DNA of 64,000 nt, from positions 5,239,501 to 5,303,500 of the forward strand of contig BSYQ01000005.1 of the NCBI GenBank assembly GCA_030272585.1, in the 5' to 3' direction. Under the pieces are notes generated by a model, which searched no databases, was not told the origin of the DNA, and saw nothing but the letters and a program-made list of their open reading frames with translations. A program made the position numbers and the translations under genes. The DNA is from Bryopsis sp. KO-2023. Taxonomy: Eukaryota; Chlorophyta; Ulvophyceae; Bryopsidales; Bryopsidaceae. Within the stretch, counting starts at the first letter, position 1. Every line of letters starts with the position of its first letter. Positions 37,485 to 49,804 of the stretch are shown here, one piece after another.

Positions 37485-40400
37485 GAAAGAAAGAAAGAAA
37501 GAAAGAGTCTGGATCCAGCCCTTGAAACAGGCAGTTTCGCATATATTTTTGTGAAACAGGTATGCATTCATGTTTGAGGGAAAAAAATGCAAATCCTCAC
37601 CACCCTGTGCTGCCTGTCGAGCATTAGCATCCTCCATGAAATGCACTTCTTTGAGGTTTTTGATCGCGGAAATCGCACTTCTCATGGTGAAAAGCATGAG
37701 GCCCAAATTCCAAAAGGCCACCACCACCACTTTCAGCACATTGGCAGCTTTGCTATCCCCACAACTGCTGCATTCGCCCCCTCCCAAATGGCCATACCCC
37801 AGTTGACAAGATCCACACAGCACACCCTCGTAACCCTGCATCGTTTCAAAAAAGGATTTAAGAAAGGAAAAAAACGCTTTTCAGGCATTTTTTTGCTTGT
37901 TTTTTTTTCCCTGATAAAACGTAGCTGGGATAATGTACTGCCTCTGAAAGTTTGAACATTTGTTCGGCAAGAAATTGTTCTCCTTCGATCGCTGATCTGC
38001 ACTGAGGGTCTACTTACTCTAGGAGGATTCCAGCCTCCACTTGACAATGTTTTTTTTTTTTCAGTGGAAAAAATCTGACTACTCCAGCCAACGTTCGATC
38101 TTTTTTTTTTTAAACAGTTTTCTGGCAGTGTTGAAAAAGATCAACTACTCCAGCCAGTCTTTGAAAGTTTTTTTTGGCTGCATTTTTCGAACAGCATCGT
38201 AAAAGATACAAAACCACTCCAGCCAGTTTTCCATCCTCACCGTGTTGCACAGCGGATAGACATCGTTCTCGACATGATTCCGACTGGGTTTCAAATCATT
38301 GACGTTTTTATAAAACTCATGCAACCTTTCCCTTCGATTGTTGTACGAGCATGCCCCATCCACCAAGCACTCATGCAGTTGATCAGAATACGGGGTGGAA
38401 TGCCAAAACCCATCATCCAGCAGCAAAACCGGTCCCCCAGGGCAATGGGCATTCGCCATGCATCTGTCGCAAGGAAATTCGGGCTGAAAACCGACGAAAC
38501 CTTCCACACACTCTGAGCAGATGCCGTTCTGAGTGAGGTTGAATTCACCGACGTTGCAAGTGCGGATGCTGTATCGAACGGTGACGTTTTTGACGCGGGG
38601 GGCGGTGAAAGTGAGGGGGTAGTCGCCAGGCTCTGCTGTGAGTCGGACGGCATCGAAAAGGACTTGGCCTTTATTGGTCGTTGCTACTTGCTGTCCGAGC
38701 ACGTGAGGTGAAACTGCTTCCACTTTCAGCTCTATGGAAAAAATTGGAAAAGCAAAAATTGGAAAAAATTTGATACCTTGCAGCCTCTTTGGAAAAAGAA
38801 AAAGAAAAAAATAAAGTGAAACCCATAACAATAAAATATTATTTGAAAGGTAGAAATAAAATCAAGAAAGGATAAAATAAAAACACTTGTTGAAAAAAAG
38901 CTATCGAAAAAAATGAATGGAATAAAATGGTAATAAAATTAAATAAATAAAAAGAACTAGAAGCGCAATTGAGAAATGCCTGACAGCTGCAATGCAGAAT
39001 GGGGTTGAATCCTCGCACTTTTCGATATTCATGATTTCAAATGGGTAGGGAAAAAAATCCCTGCAGATTTCTACTGATATGCTCGATACACACCAGAACA
39101 ATATTTTTTTTTGAAAGGGTGTAACTCTTTGATTAAAAAAAAAAACTAGGAAAAACCACAAACACACACATGCACTCTTTATCAACACCCCTGCAAAAAA
39201 AAAAATCAATCCGGTTCTGTCAATTTCCCCACCTGCATCCGTGATCCCAGCCGTCACTTTGTTATCAAAGAAATCTTTCACCAGGACTGTCATGGGGTCC
39301 ACCACTTGCCCACTGGCATGCCTTTTGGCGATGTATCCATCGGAGCTGCTACCGTTGTTGAATTCCAGAGTCTTGGCGATGGAGGCAAAATTGCCCCCAA
39401 AGCCTTTCGCACCGACGGTGTTTTTGGAAAAGGAGGGCGTGCTGACTTCGACCTCCGTGTTGTCGACCAGGTCGACAAACTTTGGTTTTTTGGCATCCAA
39501 TTCCGACATCGGTGTGTATATCCGCTTTCCTTGATCCTGGTGTTATTCGGTTGGGATAAGAAACAAAGAGGTGGGGGAAAAAAATACCAAGAAACTGTAC
39601 ATTGTGGAATTGTGTACAATAAAAAATAGGCTTAAGAATAAAAAATTATTAAAAATAAAATATTTGCAAAAAAAATGATAAAAAATGCATAGTTAGTTTT
39701 ATGGGGGATTTTGGTGAAAAAACGCGTGACAGTGAGCAGCACACTGTTTGTCGTTGTTTTTATATAGCTTCTTTTGTTTCACTTGACAACTATATTCGTT
39801 TCATCCTACCTTGGGTGAGAAAAATACGTTTTCAGGGTGCGTCACAAACATTGCACCTCCAGCATCAGAAGCAAAGTTGTCTATTGACAAAAAAAAAGAG
39901 ATGCAGCGTTAAGGAAATGCATCACAAAAGCTTGTTATGGAATTTTGTCATAAAAACGAAAAACTTGAGAAACAAACAGTAAATTAATAAATTAATATAA
40001 TATTATATTACTAAAGAATGTAAAAAAAAAATCATACGAGAAAACTTAATGCAGGACTGAAATTGTACAATTGAATGAAAATAATACCTTCGTATTGCTT
40101 TTAAAAAAACTGTTTTTGGAGAATCTCTAAAATCGGACCTTGGAATGTTACGTTTCCTGTGATGGCGAGCGAATGGCATCGGGACAGGGTTGTGCAATGA
40201 TCCACCCAGTCGAGTTCGCTTTGAGTGGAAATAAAAATGCCTCCTAAGAAAATTAAAAAAAAAATGAAATTTAATTACTTTTAAATCGTTGAAAAAAAAC
40301 AAAAACCAAAAACGATTCACAAACAAAAAAGGGAAAAAAAAAATCAGGCGAGAATCTGTGTGTCTCCACATACATAGCATATAAGTTGTGTAACCATAAA

Positions 40401-43400
40401 ATAACTCTCATATACCCCTCTCCCCCCAAAAAAACAACCGAACAAATCATATTCTGAGGTGGATATTTCAGACGAAAAGGAAACCTCTCTCCCTCTCTCT
40501 CTCTCTGTCTGACCTCCTGTGTAAGCTCTATTTTTCTCAAAATGGGCCCTCGTCACAGCAATGTCAGCCGTCGCCTGCTCAGGAACTTGATTCAACACCA
40601 GACAGATGGCACCGCCCCCTCCAGGGGCGCAAGGGTCGCTGTCCAACGGATTGATCAATTCTCCTCTGTTGCCTTGCCTTCTGTTGATTTCTGCAAACCT
40701 GCCTTGGCGGTCCAACAAACTTCGAGCTGCAGGTTTATTTAAAAAAAAAAAAAAAAAGTCAATACCAAGAAAAAAGAAGAAGAAAAAAAAAAGTTTAGAA
40801 ATTTTTCATGGAAAGAATTGGAAATAGGGTGATTTAGCAGGGAAACAAAATTTGTTAGACTGACTGTTTGGTGCAAGAAAGAAAAGACGGATTTTGTAAC
40901 GCTTGCATGTATAAATTCGAAATGAAAATCGAAAAAAAAAAAACCAATGAAAATATTATTGTTCTGAATTGACTGCCCAATCTGTAAATTCTTCCATGCC
41001 AAAACACACTGACAATGAATTATCCACAGTGGGGGTAATTCAACAAAACAAAAAGAAAGAGAGACATAGGACGCACAATGTTTCAGTGTTTCGGGGGAAA
41101 ACTTGATTTTCCTGAGCTCTCCTGTGATATCCCTCACAGCTTGATTTTTGAGAAACAACACATCATCGACATCCACGATGTTTTGGATCTGGCTTGCAGA
41201 CCTACGGCAGAAAACAAATGGCGTAATTCTCCCCCCAAAAAAATGAAGAATGAAAGAAGCCTTCTTTTAGATGTTGAAATTTAGAAATTTAAATTTGCAT
41301 CCATAGACCAGAATGTTGGAACTTGCGGGTTCAACCTTTGTTTTTAACCGTCGGTCATGGTTTTGCTTCTCTTTTTTTTCCTTGTTGTTTGAATTTTTTT
41401 CCCTACCGGAGACTGAAGATATATATACATACGTTTTTTTTTTTTTTTTTTGGTATTCTTATGAAGAAGGTCACCTGATGTACAGGGCCCCCCCAGCTTC
41501 AGCTTTGTTTCCCCTCAGAGACGGTCTGTTTGTCAGCTCCACCCTCTGCCTCACTTCCTCCGCAATTTTTTCATCTCCGACAGCCAAAAGACCACCAGTG
41601 GAAGCCCTCAGCTCGAATTTCGAAATGCTGTCCACATAAATGGCACCTCCCCGACGTGCAACGTTGTCAAAGATTTCCACCACCACCAGTTTTATGATGG
41701 TGCTGGCCAGAGACTCCGCAAACCCCAGGGCACCCCCGTTTCTCATGGCTTTGTTGCGATAGAAGTTCACGGATCCAGTCATTTGAATGCCACCTTGGAA
41801 GTAAAATCACACATGAGATTAGTCATTGAATGCTGTGACAGACTTGCAACTGGCCATAATTCTGACTGGCTTAATGTCTGTTTTTTTGGTGTATTTATCT
41901 CGAAGCCAAAATAATTTTTAGTGGCTTAGGACCAAAAAATGCGATCATACTTTAACTCGGCTTCGACTTATTGCAGCCACGTGGACGGATGGAAAAAATT
42001 AATTCCAGGCCAAAAAAATATGTTTCAACATAAAACCTTTCAAAATACAACCCCACCCCCCTTTTTATTTTTGTGAAAAAAATAAACCTCAATGCACCTG
42101 ATCCAAAGCAATACATGCCTCCCCCATCTGTGGCTATATTGTCGCTGAAAGTGCCTTCAACAAGAGTCAGCACCGCTCCATTGGTGACGTACAGCCCCCC
42201 TCCAGCTTCATGGGCTTCGTTCTTGATCATCCTGAAAGCCTTGATGATAACCTAACAATGGAAAGAAAAAAAAAGTAAAACGAAAACTTCCTTTCTGCTC
42301 CCACATCAACATTACTAGGTGCACTCACTTATTGCATCAATACATTGACTCTGTTTTCCGTTCCATTAAAATTGCATTTTGCATTGTGATTGATACGGGT
42401 TCATCACCCATCCAAATGATGGATGAAAAAATAAGGCTCGCTGTGGAAAAAAAATGGTCATATTCTTTGTCCCAGATTGCTTCTGGCTTAAAAAAAAGAA
42501 AATTAACCGAAAAACAGTTGGAAAAATATTCTCTTTTTCTTCAACACTGTTTCAGAAGATTTCCAGTCAGAAATCCACACTGTTTTTTTTCCTGGCCTTT
42601 TTTTTGTACGTTTTGGAAGTGTTGTACCTTGTTGGAGTTCCTGACGGCAATGGCACCTCCAGAGCCATGGGCCTTGTTATTGGTAAATTCCGTGGAAACG
42701 ATTTCAGGCACCTTATCGCTCACACCGGCCGAGGTGACCAAGTGCAAGGCCCCACCAAACCCCGCAAAATTGTCCTCGAAATTGCAATTGTGAATCTTCA
42801 GTTCGCTGCGGGTGGAAATCAAAGCCACGTACAGAGCGCCTCCTAATGCTGTTCTGCGATCGTCGGCAGTCTCTTGGGATTTGCCTATTCCCTTGGCTTG
42901 GTTGCCTCTGAAAGTGCAGTTGCTAATGAAAATGGAGTCATTGTCGGTGATGTACATGGCCCCCCCCGCAGGGACGGCAGAATTGCCCTCGAATGTTGAT
43001 CCGGTCACCTGCACCTGTAATTCCACAAGCATTCTAATTTTTATTTCCCTCTTTTGCAGCCCCGAAGCGGTACATTGTAAAAACAGGGAAAAAAAGGGTT
43101 TGGCCCAAAGCATTCAAATACCTCTTTCAATCCGGAGACGTGAATTGCACCCCCAGAGCTTGCAGGAGTTTCGAATCGGACGAAATTGGAAGCCTCCAAG
43201 TTCGACCCATCTTTGATCTAGACAACAAATTTCGAAACGTAAGCAACAAAAGAAAAACAAGGTGAAATCCATCCCCCCCCCCCCCAAAAAAAAAAAACAC
43301 GAAATATATAAAAAAAAACATGTACTTTTGAAGGATCAGGTGACTTTACTGTTCATTTAAAATGGGTGTCTAGTATTATTGTAATTATCATATGCAACAG

Positions 43401-45564
43401 AGAATATAAAAGTGGGGAAAATATTAGTCACCTTTAATCCTCCCTTGTCAATTCTTCCATCGACATTGCGATTCTGGATGAATTCGCAGTTTTGGACATA
43501 GAGTCCAGAATCATTTCCCGCAGCCACATTCGACACTCCTGCGAAAATAGCGGGGCCTGCGCCTTTGTCCACCGCTTCATTCTCTCTGTTTCATGAAGTA
43601 GATAAGTAAAAGGTTAAAAAAAAAAAATCATCAAGCCAAGCTGGTGATTTCCAGCTCCCTGACCCCCCCCAAAAAAAAACAAGAAAAAAACAAGTTTTCC
43701 AATGTGGAGCAAAGAAAAAACGCCCCCCACACACACCAAGTTTTTTATGAGCAATAAATTTCACGGGAAAAAAGATTGGATGAAATGTGTAGTTAGGAAA
43801 TTGATTCGCTCATTTGTTCATTTCCTTTTTGCATTATGTTTGGACCTGAATGTGGAATTGGCAATGGTCACCGCTGCACCAAGCTGCATGTAGACACCCG
43901 CCCCTTGAAACGCAGTGTTTGATTCGAACAAACACTCTGTGATGGCGACTCTACAGCCAGTCCCAACACCAACACTCCCTCCACCTGTTTGTTGGGTGAA
44001 ACAAATAAATGAATAGAAATAAATTAAATAAATAGTGACATTTGAACACTGAGGATTGTGTTGTTTATTCTTATTGTGGAGCCATGGGCCCATGTCACTC
44101 ATTTGCATCGTGGTTGGGCAACATGAGGATTTTCAGCCTCGACGGAGTGCATTCGAAAAAAAACAAACAAAAATTCGAAGAAGACATTGGCACAATCAAA
44201 AGCAAAAAAACAAGAACCTTGGGGGGGGAGATACTCAACCAATGAAAACGCACACACGCACACACCTGGCGTGCAATCTGGGAAGCCTTGCTGCACCTTG
44301 TTCTTCACGAAATCCACGTTTTCAATTTCCACATTCATGGTGGGTCCAGCCGTCCGCAACCCACATTTGAATCCATCCTCATCTGGCAGCAGGATCTGGA
44401 CAGCAGTGGCCTCGCAGTCCCTGATCACGAAGCCCTCCAGTGTGACATCCGGCGACCTGCAACAGCCCCCAACCCCAAGAATGAAAAATATCCGCGTAGG
44501 GACCTCAACTTGCGGTTTGCCAGAAAAATTATATTGGCACTGAATTGTATATGAATGAAGGAATGAAGGAATGATCTTAATTTATATTAGGTAAACTTGC
44601 CCAACAAAGGCCGTCCACAATGAGGTGATTTAGCCAAGCCCTTGGCGAAAAAAAAAACCAGCTGAATATAGTCAGTTCTAGAAAACCCTTCACAGTTGGT
44701 CTAAGATAAAAGTAAAACTAATAGAAATCCCTTGATTATATAAACATATACATTTTTTTTTCTTGATTTTGTTTTTACCTGATCTGCAAATTTGCACCTG
44801 GTGCCGTACACTTGATGATCGGTTTTTCCCCTTTTCCATCAGCTCTCAAAGTGATGGGCGCTGTCACCACGATCATCTCGCTGATCTCGATGGTTTGTTT
44901 CGATTGCATCTCGAAGATCGTTCCATTGCTGGCCTTCTCGATCGTCTGTTTGAAGTTTTTGGAATTCTTTTTGGTTATCCTGACGACCTGGCTTTTCTTT
45001 GCTTGGTGCAATCGTCGATGTGTCTGCACATCTGAGAGAATACGAATTTAAAAAACGGACTCAGTTTTCGCTCAAAATAAAAACATATCCCAATGTCGAA
45101 AAGACAAGATCACACAGACACAGAAAAAGAAATTTATTTTCTTATTTTTAATCTTTTATTAATTTTTTTTTTTTTTGGGGGGGGGGCATTTCATTGCTGA
45201 TTCCGCTGTGAATGTTTTAAAATATATTCATCGTCGGACCGCGTTCATTCGAGCATCGACAGCTATCAACGCACTATCATATTTGGGCAACAGGATGACC
45301 GCTTGCCTCAATCGACCTCAGATATCCCTGAGTCGCGTTTTCGATCGCAAAAGAAACGCGCCGTTATCTGGCCACCTGTGCACGGGATATTTTTTGGTTC
45401 GAGGAGCAAAACGCAAGATAGAACAAAGAAAAAACGGCTCAGCCGACGCGGCCGCAGGAACCCTCACCATCGATCGAATCCGACCCACACACCACCACCG
45501 CCGCCAACACCAACGCGCAAATGGCGGCGCTAATCCTGACAGAACAACTGTCAGATCTCCCCAT
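34827..45564 (-). CDS. Pmp-repeat beta-helix protein with Cys-rich stalk and TRP-like membrane region
   Basis: About 21 exons, roughly 1640 aa: 45564-45468, 45031-44779, 44456-44266, 43984-43846, 43585-43432, 43217-43122, 43014-42628, 42251-42098, 41793-41475, 41201-41077, 40726-40514, 40243-40139, 39880-39810, 39536-39233, 38731-38241, 37835-37601, 37132-36816, 36688-36622, 36504-36414, 36261-35972, 35648-34827. Exon 1 gives a signal peptide (ISAAICALVLAAVVVCGSDS). The middle repeats GGA(I/L/M)-x and F-x-x-N units (GGAMYITDN, FRGNQAK, FEDNFAGFGGALH), as in polymorphic outer-membrane-type beta-helices. A Cys-rich stalk follows (CNVGEFN, CSECVEGFVG, CDRCMANAHCPGGP, LCGSCQLGYG). Six or more hydrophobic spans complete the C-terminal half, as in algal and oomycete TRP-like proteins. 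A very acidic loop (exon 37132-36816) and a charged cytosolic tail are present. One join (36816 to 36688) does not match in phase. Surface adhesion or mechanosensing is inference. Confidence 0.82.
37443..37505. repeat. CA then AAAG microsatellite in an intron
   Basis: About 20 CA units (37443-37482) followed by AAAG units (to about 37505), within the intron between exons 37835-37601 and 37132-36816 of the Pmp-type gene. Likely length-polymorphic. Confidence 0.95.
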
Positions 45565-46997
45565 TGTTCCTCCAAACGCCTCTGCTGAGAGGGGAAGGAT
45601 TGCCTCCCCTACGGCTCTACGAAACTCCTTCTTCTATCCAGAATGCTCCAAAAAGGCAACAGCCCGTGGCAAGAATAATCGTGAACGCCGGCCTCGTCTC
45701 CTGTGCGAGGAAGATGGGGCACTGCTCTGGACGCCTTGTGCGAACCCCTCAGAAAGGCCTGACCTTACGCCCACCCTTGGACTGAAGCGGGTACCTGCCT
45801 TTCCACCCATCGCTTCCGACGCGGATCTAACACGTCTTTTCGTATCTATGTGTGTGACGATTCTTGAAGTTCTACGCCTGCTGTGGCACAAAAAAAAATC
45901 CAAACTTCGACCTTTGGGTGAACTGCACATTGAACGGTGGCAGTTCCTTTTGCAGAGTCTGGAAATTTCCGTTGTAGCAGGAAAAGGGGGTCAGGGTTAA
46001 TCCTTAAGAAAACCCTGAAGCATTCACGACTGTGTCCACAACCGGTGATGTCAAGTCTGAGCAATAAAAATGCATGCGAACCCTCTACGTCCCATAACAC
46101 TCAATCGTAGATTCCATGAATAGGTGCTAAGAAACGTCTCAAAGCTTGTTTCCATTTTTATGAAGGGGTACCACCTAGACTCGCTGCACACACATAAGAG
46201 GTCGAAGTGAACTCCAGATTGTGGTGCTCGGAAAGAGGCTGGCTTCCTCTGACTGTCACTGAATCTGTGCCGTGGTGGTGAAATCTTCCTTTTGGTGTGA
46301 TTTTTTTGCAACTCATGTCAGCTTCGATTGGGATTGAGCAAAATATGTTCACCAAATATGGTAACTAAAAATCTGGCATGAGATGGGTAGGGAAATCAGT
46401 CTTGCAGGATGGTTGCCGTCTGTCTGTCAGCCTGTTTCTCTTTCCCAGATTCAACTTTCATGTTCATCATGTGAGGGCCTCCTTTCCGTATTTTTTGCAG
46501 TTGTTGGTTTTTTGGCTTGGTTTTAAAATGGACGTCTGTTGTATACGTTCATGATGGAAAAGTTTGCCGTTTTCATTGGACAGGGTCCCCCAATTGATAT
46601 GAATTTGATCTGATCTGGATTCACAGATAAAAAATTCATTTTCCATGAATTTGAGCATTGACCACCCCCAATGGAGAGAGGTAGAGAATTGAAAAGCATC
46701 TTTTGCTTATATATACCAGTTTTGAAGCACAAAAATATGCACCCCAGAAAACAACCCATGCACGTTCTGAATGTTTCTTACACGGCCTCGAAGTGCTGAT
46801 TCCACAACATGCACAAAACTCTGGATGTGGGTTGAAGAGAGGCTCAGTATTAACACCAGCTGGTGACAAAAACAACATTTTCTTGAGAAAAATCCCTGCT
46901 TTCATGCATCACAACTTGTGATTCACAAGGACAAGGAAGAATGGGCAAATCGGCTTCGCCACTCGTAGCCTTTCTGGACTGACGAACGCAACACCAA

Positions 46998-47035
46998 ACG
47001 CGTGCGTACACGTACGTACGTGCGTGCACGTGTAC
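46998..47035. repeat. 38-bp alternating purine-pyrimidine palindromic tract
   Basis: Every step alternates purine and pyrimidine, built of CG, TG and TA steps with repeated ACGT; the inner part begins GTACACG and ends CGTGTAC, so it is also a near-palindrome. Such tracts can adopt Z-DNA or cruciform form. Confidence 0.85.
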
Positions 47036-47114
47036 TCGCTGAAAGATCCGAACCATGCAAGTGCGTTTTCTACGCTCCCAGACGTTCAACGTTTTGAATA
47101 ATTTGATTCACATA

Positions 47115-47252
47115 TCTACCCAAAGAGAGCGAACATTAAAAAGTATGAGAAGTGTGAAAAGCGTGAAGAGTAGGAAGTGTGAGAAGAGTGAGAAAAGAGT
47201 GAGAAATTAAAAAAGAGAAAAAAGGGATAGGTCTTAAAAGAGAGGGAGAAAA
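47115..47252. repeat. Purine-rich tract of degenerate GTGAGAA units
   Basis: The plus strand is almost all A and G, with loosely repeated gtgagaa/gagtgag units. It sits directly left of the hairpin cluster at 47257. Confidence 0.75.
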
Positions 47253-47256
47253 ATAA

Positions 47257-47585
47257 GGCAACTAGAGGAGTTGAACCCCTAAACTCGTCCTTACGAGTTG
47301 CCTCTTTTTTACGGGAGACCCCCGTAGGGGAAGAACCCGGACCTCTCCAACTCTCCTTTTGGAGGGCTCGTCCGATCCGGCCGAGGTCCGGAAAAGAGAG
47401 CGACCGGAATCGCTCGCTTTTCCGGCCCCCCGACCGGATCGGGCGAGTCCCCCGTGGGGAGAGCCGTGGGATTAGGAGGATCCTAAACTCGAGATCCGGC
47501 TAATCCGGAGCCGTTAAGCCCCGGATGTCGCCGGATCACGAGAGTAGGATCAACCTTGACCCGTGAGAGATGATTTGGGTTGATC
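47257..47585. repeat. Cluster of nested GC-rich hairpins (structured element of unknown type)
   Basis: Four stems can be read by eye. (1) 47257-47263 with 47296-47302, 7 bp perfect (GGCAACT/AGTTGCC), enclosing a 6-bp hairpin 47283-47288/47293-47298. (2) 47388-47403 with 47410-47425, 15 of 16 bp, loop of 6; this is enclosed by 47367-47383 with 47431-47447, 15 of 17. (3) 47469-47482 with 47493-47506, 12 of 14. (4) 47548-47555 with 47578-47585, 8 bp perfect. On the minus strand stem 1 ends like a tRNA 3' half (AGGGGTTCAACTCCTCT then AGTTGCC) and is followed by TTATTTTT, like a pol III terminator. No protein frame, no self-cleaving ribozyme core that I recognise. It could be a structured RNA, a foldback transposon part or a tRNA-related relic. 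Confidence 0.75.
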
Positions 47586-49804
47586 GGGTATGGCTATCAA
47601 TGAAAAGTTTTTTTTTCTCCTCCTTCTTACTTCGTTCGCGCAATGAACTTTTGGGGTGTCTCTTCTTGTAGGATGTCACATCGTTGTTGGCATTTTTTTT
47701 TAAATCAATTAATCGAATCGCGAGCGCTCTTCGTTTTACCAATACGAGTGGCGACCGATGACAAGATAAGAGTTTCGCTGAGACTTTCACATCCGTTCCA
47801 ACCAAACTACTACGCGCTTTCCGTTCTTGACCCCTCTTGCTCTTCCCTCGTAAATGGGAAGTCGTCTTGGTGAAATTCAGCCGCCACTTGCTCACCCGTC
47901 GCCAACGCGACGAGTGTTCTTGCAAACGGCGTTATCTTATTCGGTGAATATCCTCCCAGTGGGATCAATCGTTCGGATTCGTCGGGTTTGGGGGGTTCAA
48001 TGCATAATTTGCGGTAGATTCCTTGCAACTTGAAACATTGAAATTTGGGGTCATTGGAGGTGCCACAACGTGCGAAAGGCACTTCTCAGTCGAAGAATTT
48101 GAAACAAAAAACCTTTGAAACACAACTTTGGTTTATCTCCTCTCAACACAGCTCGACGGTTTATCATCAGGCCCTTCCCAATCATACATCAGGTCTACCG
48201 CCACAACACTGCACCGTGGCAGCCAAGAACCCAAGTTAAATACACAAATGCACTAAGAATCCCAATTGCAAAACACCGTACACTCCTCTTCTCACAAAAG
48301 GTCTCTTTACCCCAGATCAGTAAAGAGTGAGAAAATAAAAACTGAACAAATCTGTAATACTCTCTTCGCTGAAAAAGATAGGTCTTTGTGCATCGATGTA
48401 GAACCGTTTATTTCAGAGGGAAAATTATTTTGTTTGTTAGGATGAGGATGATCAGAAGAAAAAAGAAGGTTTCAGCAGATTGTTCTCGGTGCTTTGAAAG
48501 TCTTTCCTATCATTTTTTTTGTTCACCACGCGTCATAGTGTCATGGTCTCAAGAGGATTTGTTTCTCAAAAATAATTAAAAAAAGTCGTGCTGAACATGC
48601 TTACCAATTCTACCCATGACGCTGCTGGACTTCCTGTGCACCTGTGACTGGGTAGGTAAAGAATGGCATTGACATCCACAGCAAGTATTACCTTTCAAAG
48701 GCAAGTCTTTCCTTTCAAAGTTAAGCACTGGACGCCCTGCAGTGTCATGTTACATAAATGACACTAATTCTAGGCAAGAATTGGTAGTCAAATCCAATCG
48801 ATTACATTGGGGACCCTTTCCCTCGAAACCACTGCCACATTATCCTTTCCCAACATTCCCTGTTAGGAAGAGATCCCTGTCCATAACGTTAAGAACACCC
48901 ATCCGTTCATTAGTAAAACCCCTCCTTTCCCACGGAATCAGGACATGCACCCACCCAACCAACCAATGCGTCCCAAAATCCAGAAACGTGCAAAAGGAAA
49001 AAAAAACAAAAAAAAAAGGTTTATTCAGCTATCCCCAAAAAAGACGTAATTCCCCGCCTAGATTTGTATAAAAATAGGTCGCGATATCCGAAGCAATCAG
49101 GTGTACCCAGGAACACCTCCACGGTTGCTCTAGAATTTCAGAAAAGAACAAAAAAACAAAATTTATATTAATATGATTCAGTAGAGAAGGTCACAAGCAA
49201 CCTAACTCCTCCGTCTTGTTGTAACTGTCCACCCGTCAAGATACTCAACTTAGCGACAAAAAGGGCATTTTTTTTGGTACTACAAAAGAAATTATCAGCA
49301 GCCTACTCATAGCCCAACCCTGTTCACTTGATTTTTGCATGTCTGTGTTCAGCAGTCAAATAATAAATCACCCCTCTTTTTACCCACTTCCCAATATCTG
49401 CCTAGTACAAAAGATAAAAACCTAGTTTCAAAAAAATATCATTGAGCGTTGGATGGAACATTTGTTCTCAGGGAAAAGAAAAGAGCATTCAAAAAAAAAA
49501 GAAAAAGCTGAGAAACCTCTTGGTTCAGCACAACCCTTCAAGAAAACCCTTTTTTTTGGCTTTTTTTTTTGTTTTTTTTTGGTGAAGAATCGGTTTCCTC
49601 TTTTTGGAACGATACGTTTAAGAGCAGCAAAAAAAAAAAAAAAAATCTTGAGGAAAAAAATATTTCCTACGAGGTCAAGATTTTTGCCGGTGCTTGTACT
49701 CCACGTATCAAAAACTGGCAATTATCATCGCTCATCTTCTTCTCATCAACCAAAAAACCCCAGACCACAAAAAAAACAAAACAAAAAACCAAAAAAAAAC
49801 ACAT
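47586..49804. other. Spacer right of the hairpin cluster
   Basis: About 2.2 kb. A minus-strand stretch 48082-47810 is open for 90 codons with protein-like composition (IPLGGYSPNKITPFARTLVA) but begins after a stop without an ATG, so it could be an exon remnant. The rest is AT-rich, with the mannanase 3' flank at the right. No gene is claimed. Confidence 0.45.

Larger units (their letters stand above)
45565..47256. other. Upstream flank of the Pmp-type gene
   Basis: The first 450 bases are GC-richer and keep a 159-codon frame open on the plus strand (45521-46000), antisense to the signal-peptide exon; I do not accept it as a gene. The rest is AT-rich spacer with the alternating tract at 46998 and the purine-rich block at 47120. 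Confidence 0.5.

Noticed and set aside
45521-46000. 159-codon plus-strand frame with ATG
   Set aside because: Antisense to the signal-peptide exon of the Pmp-type gene, whose splice phases close; no recognisable domain.
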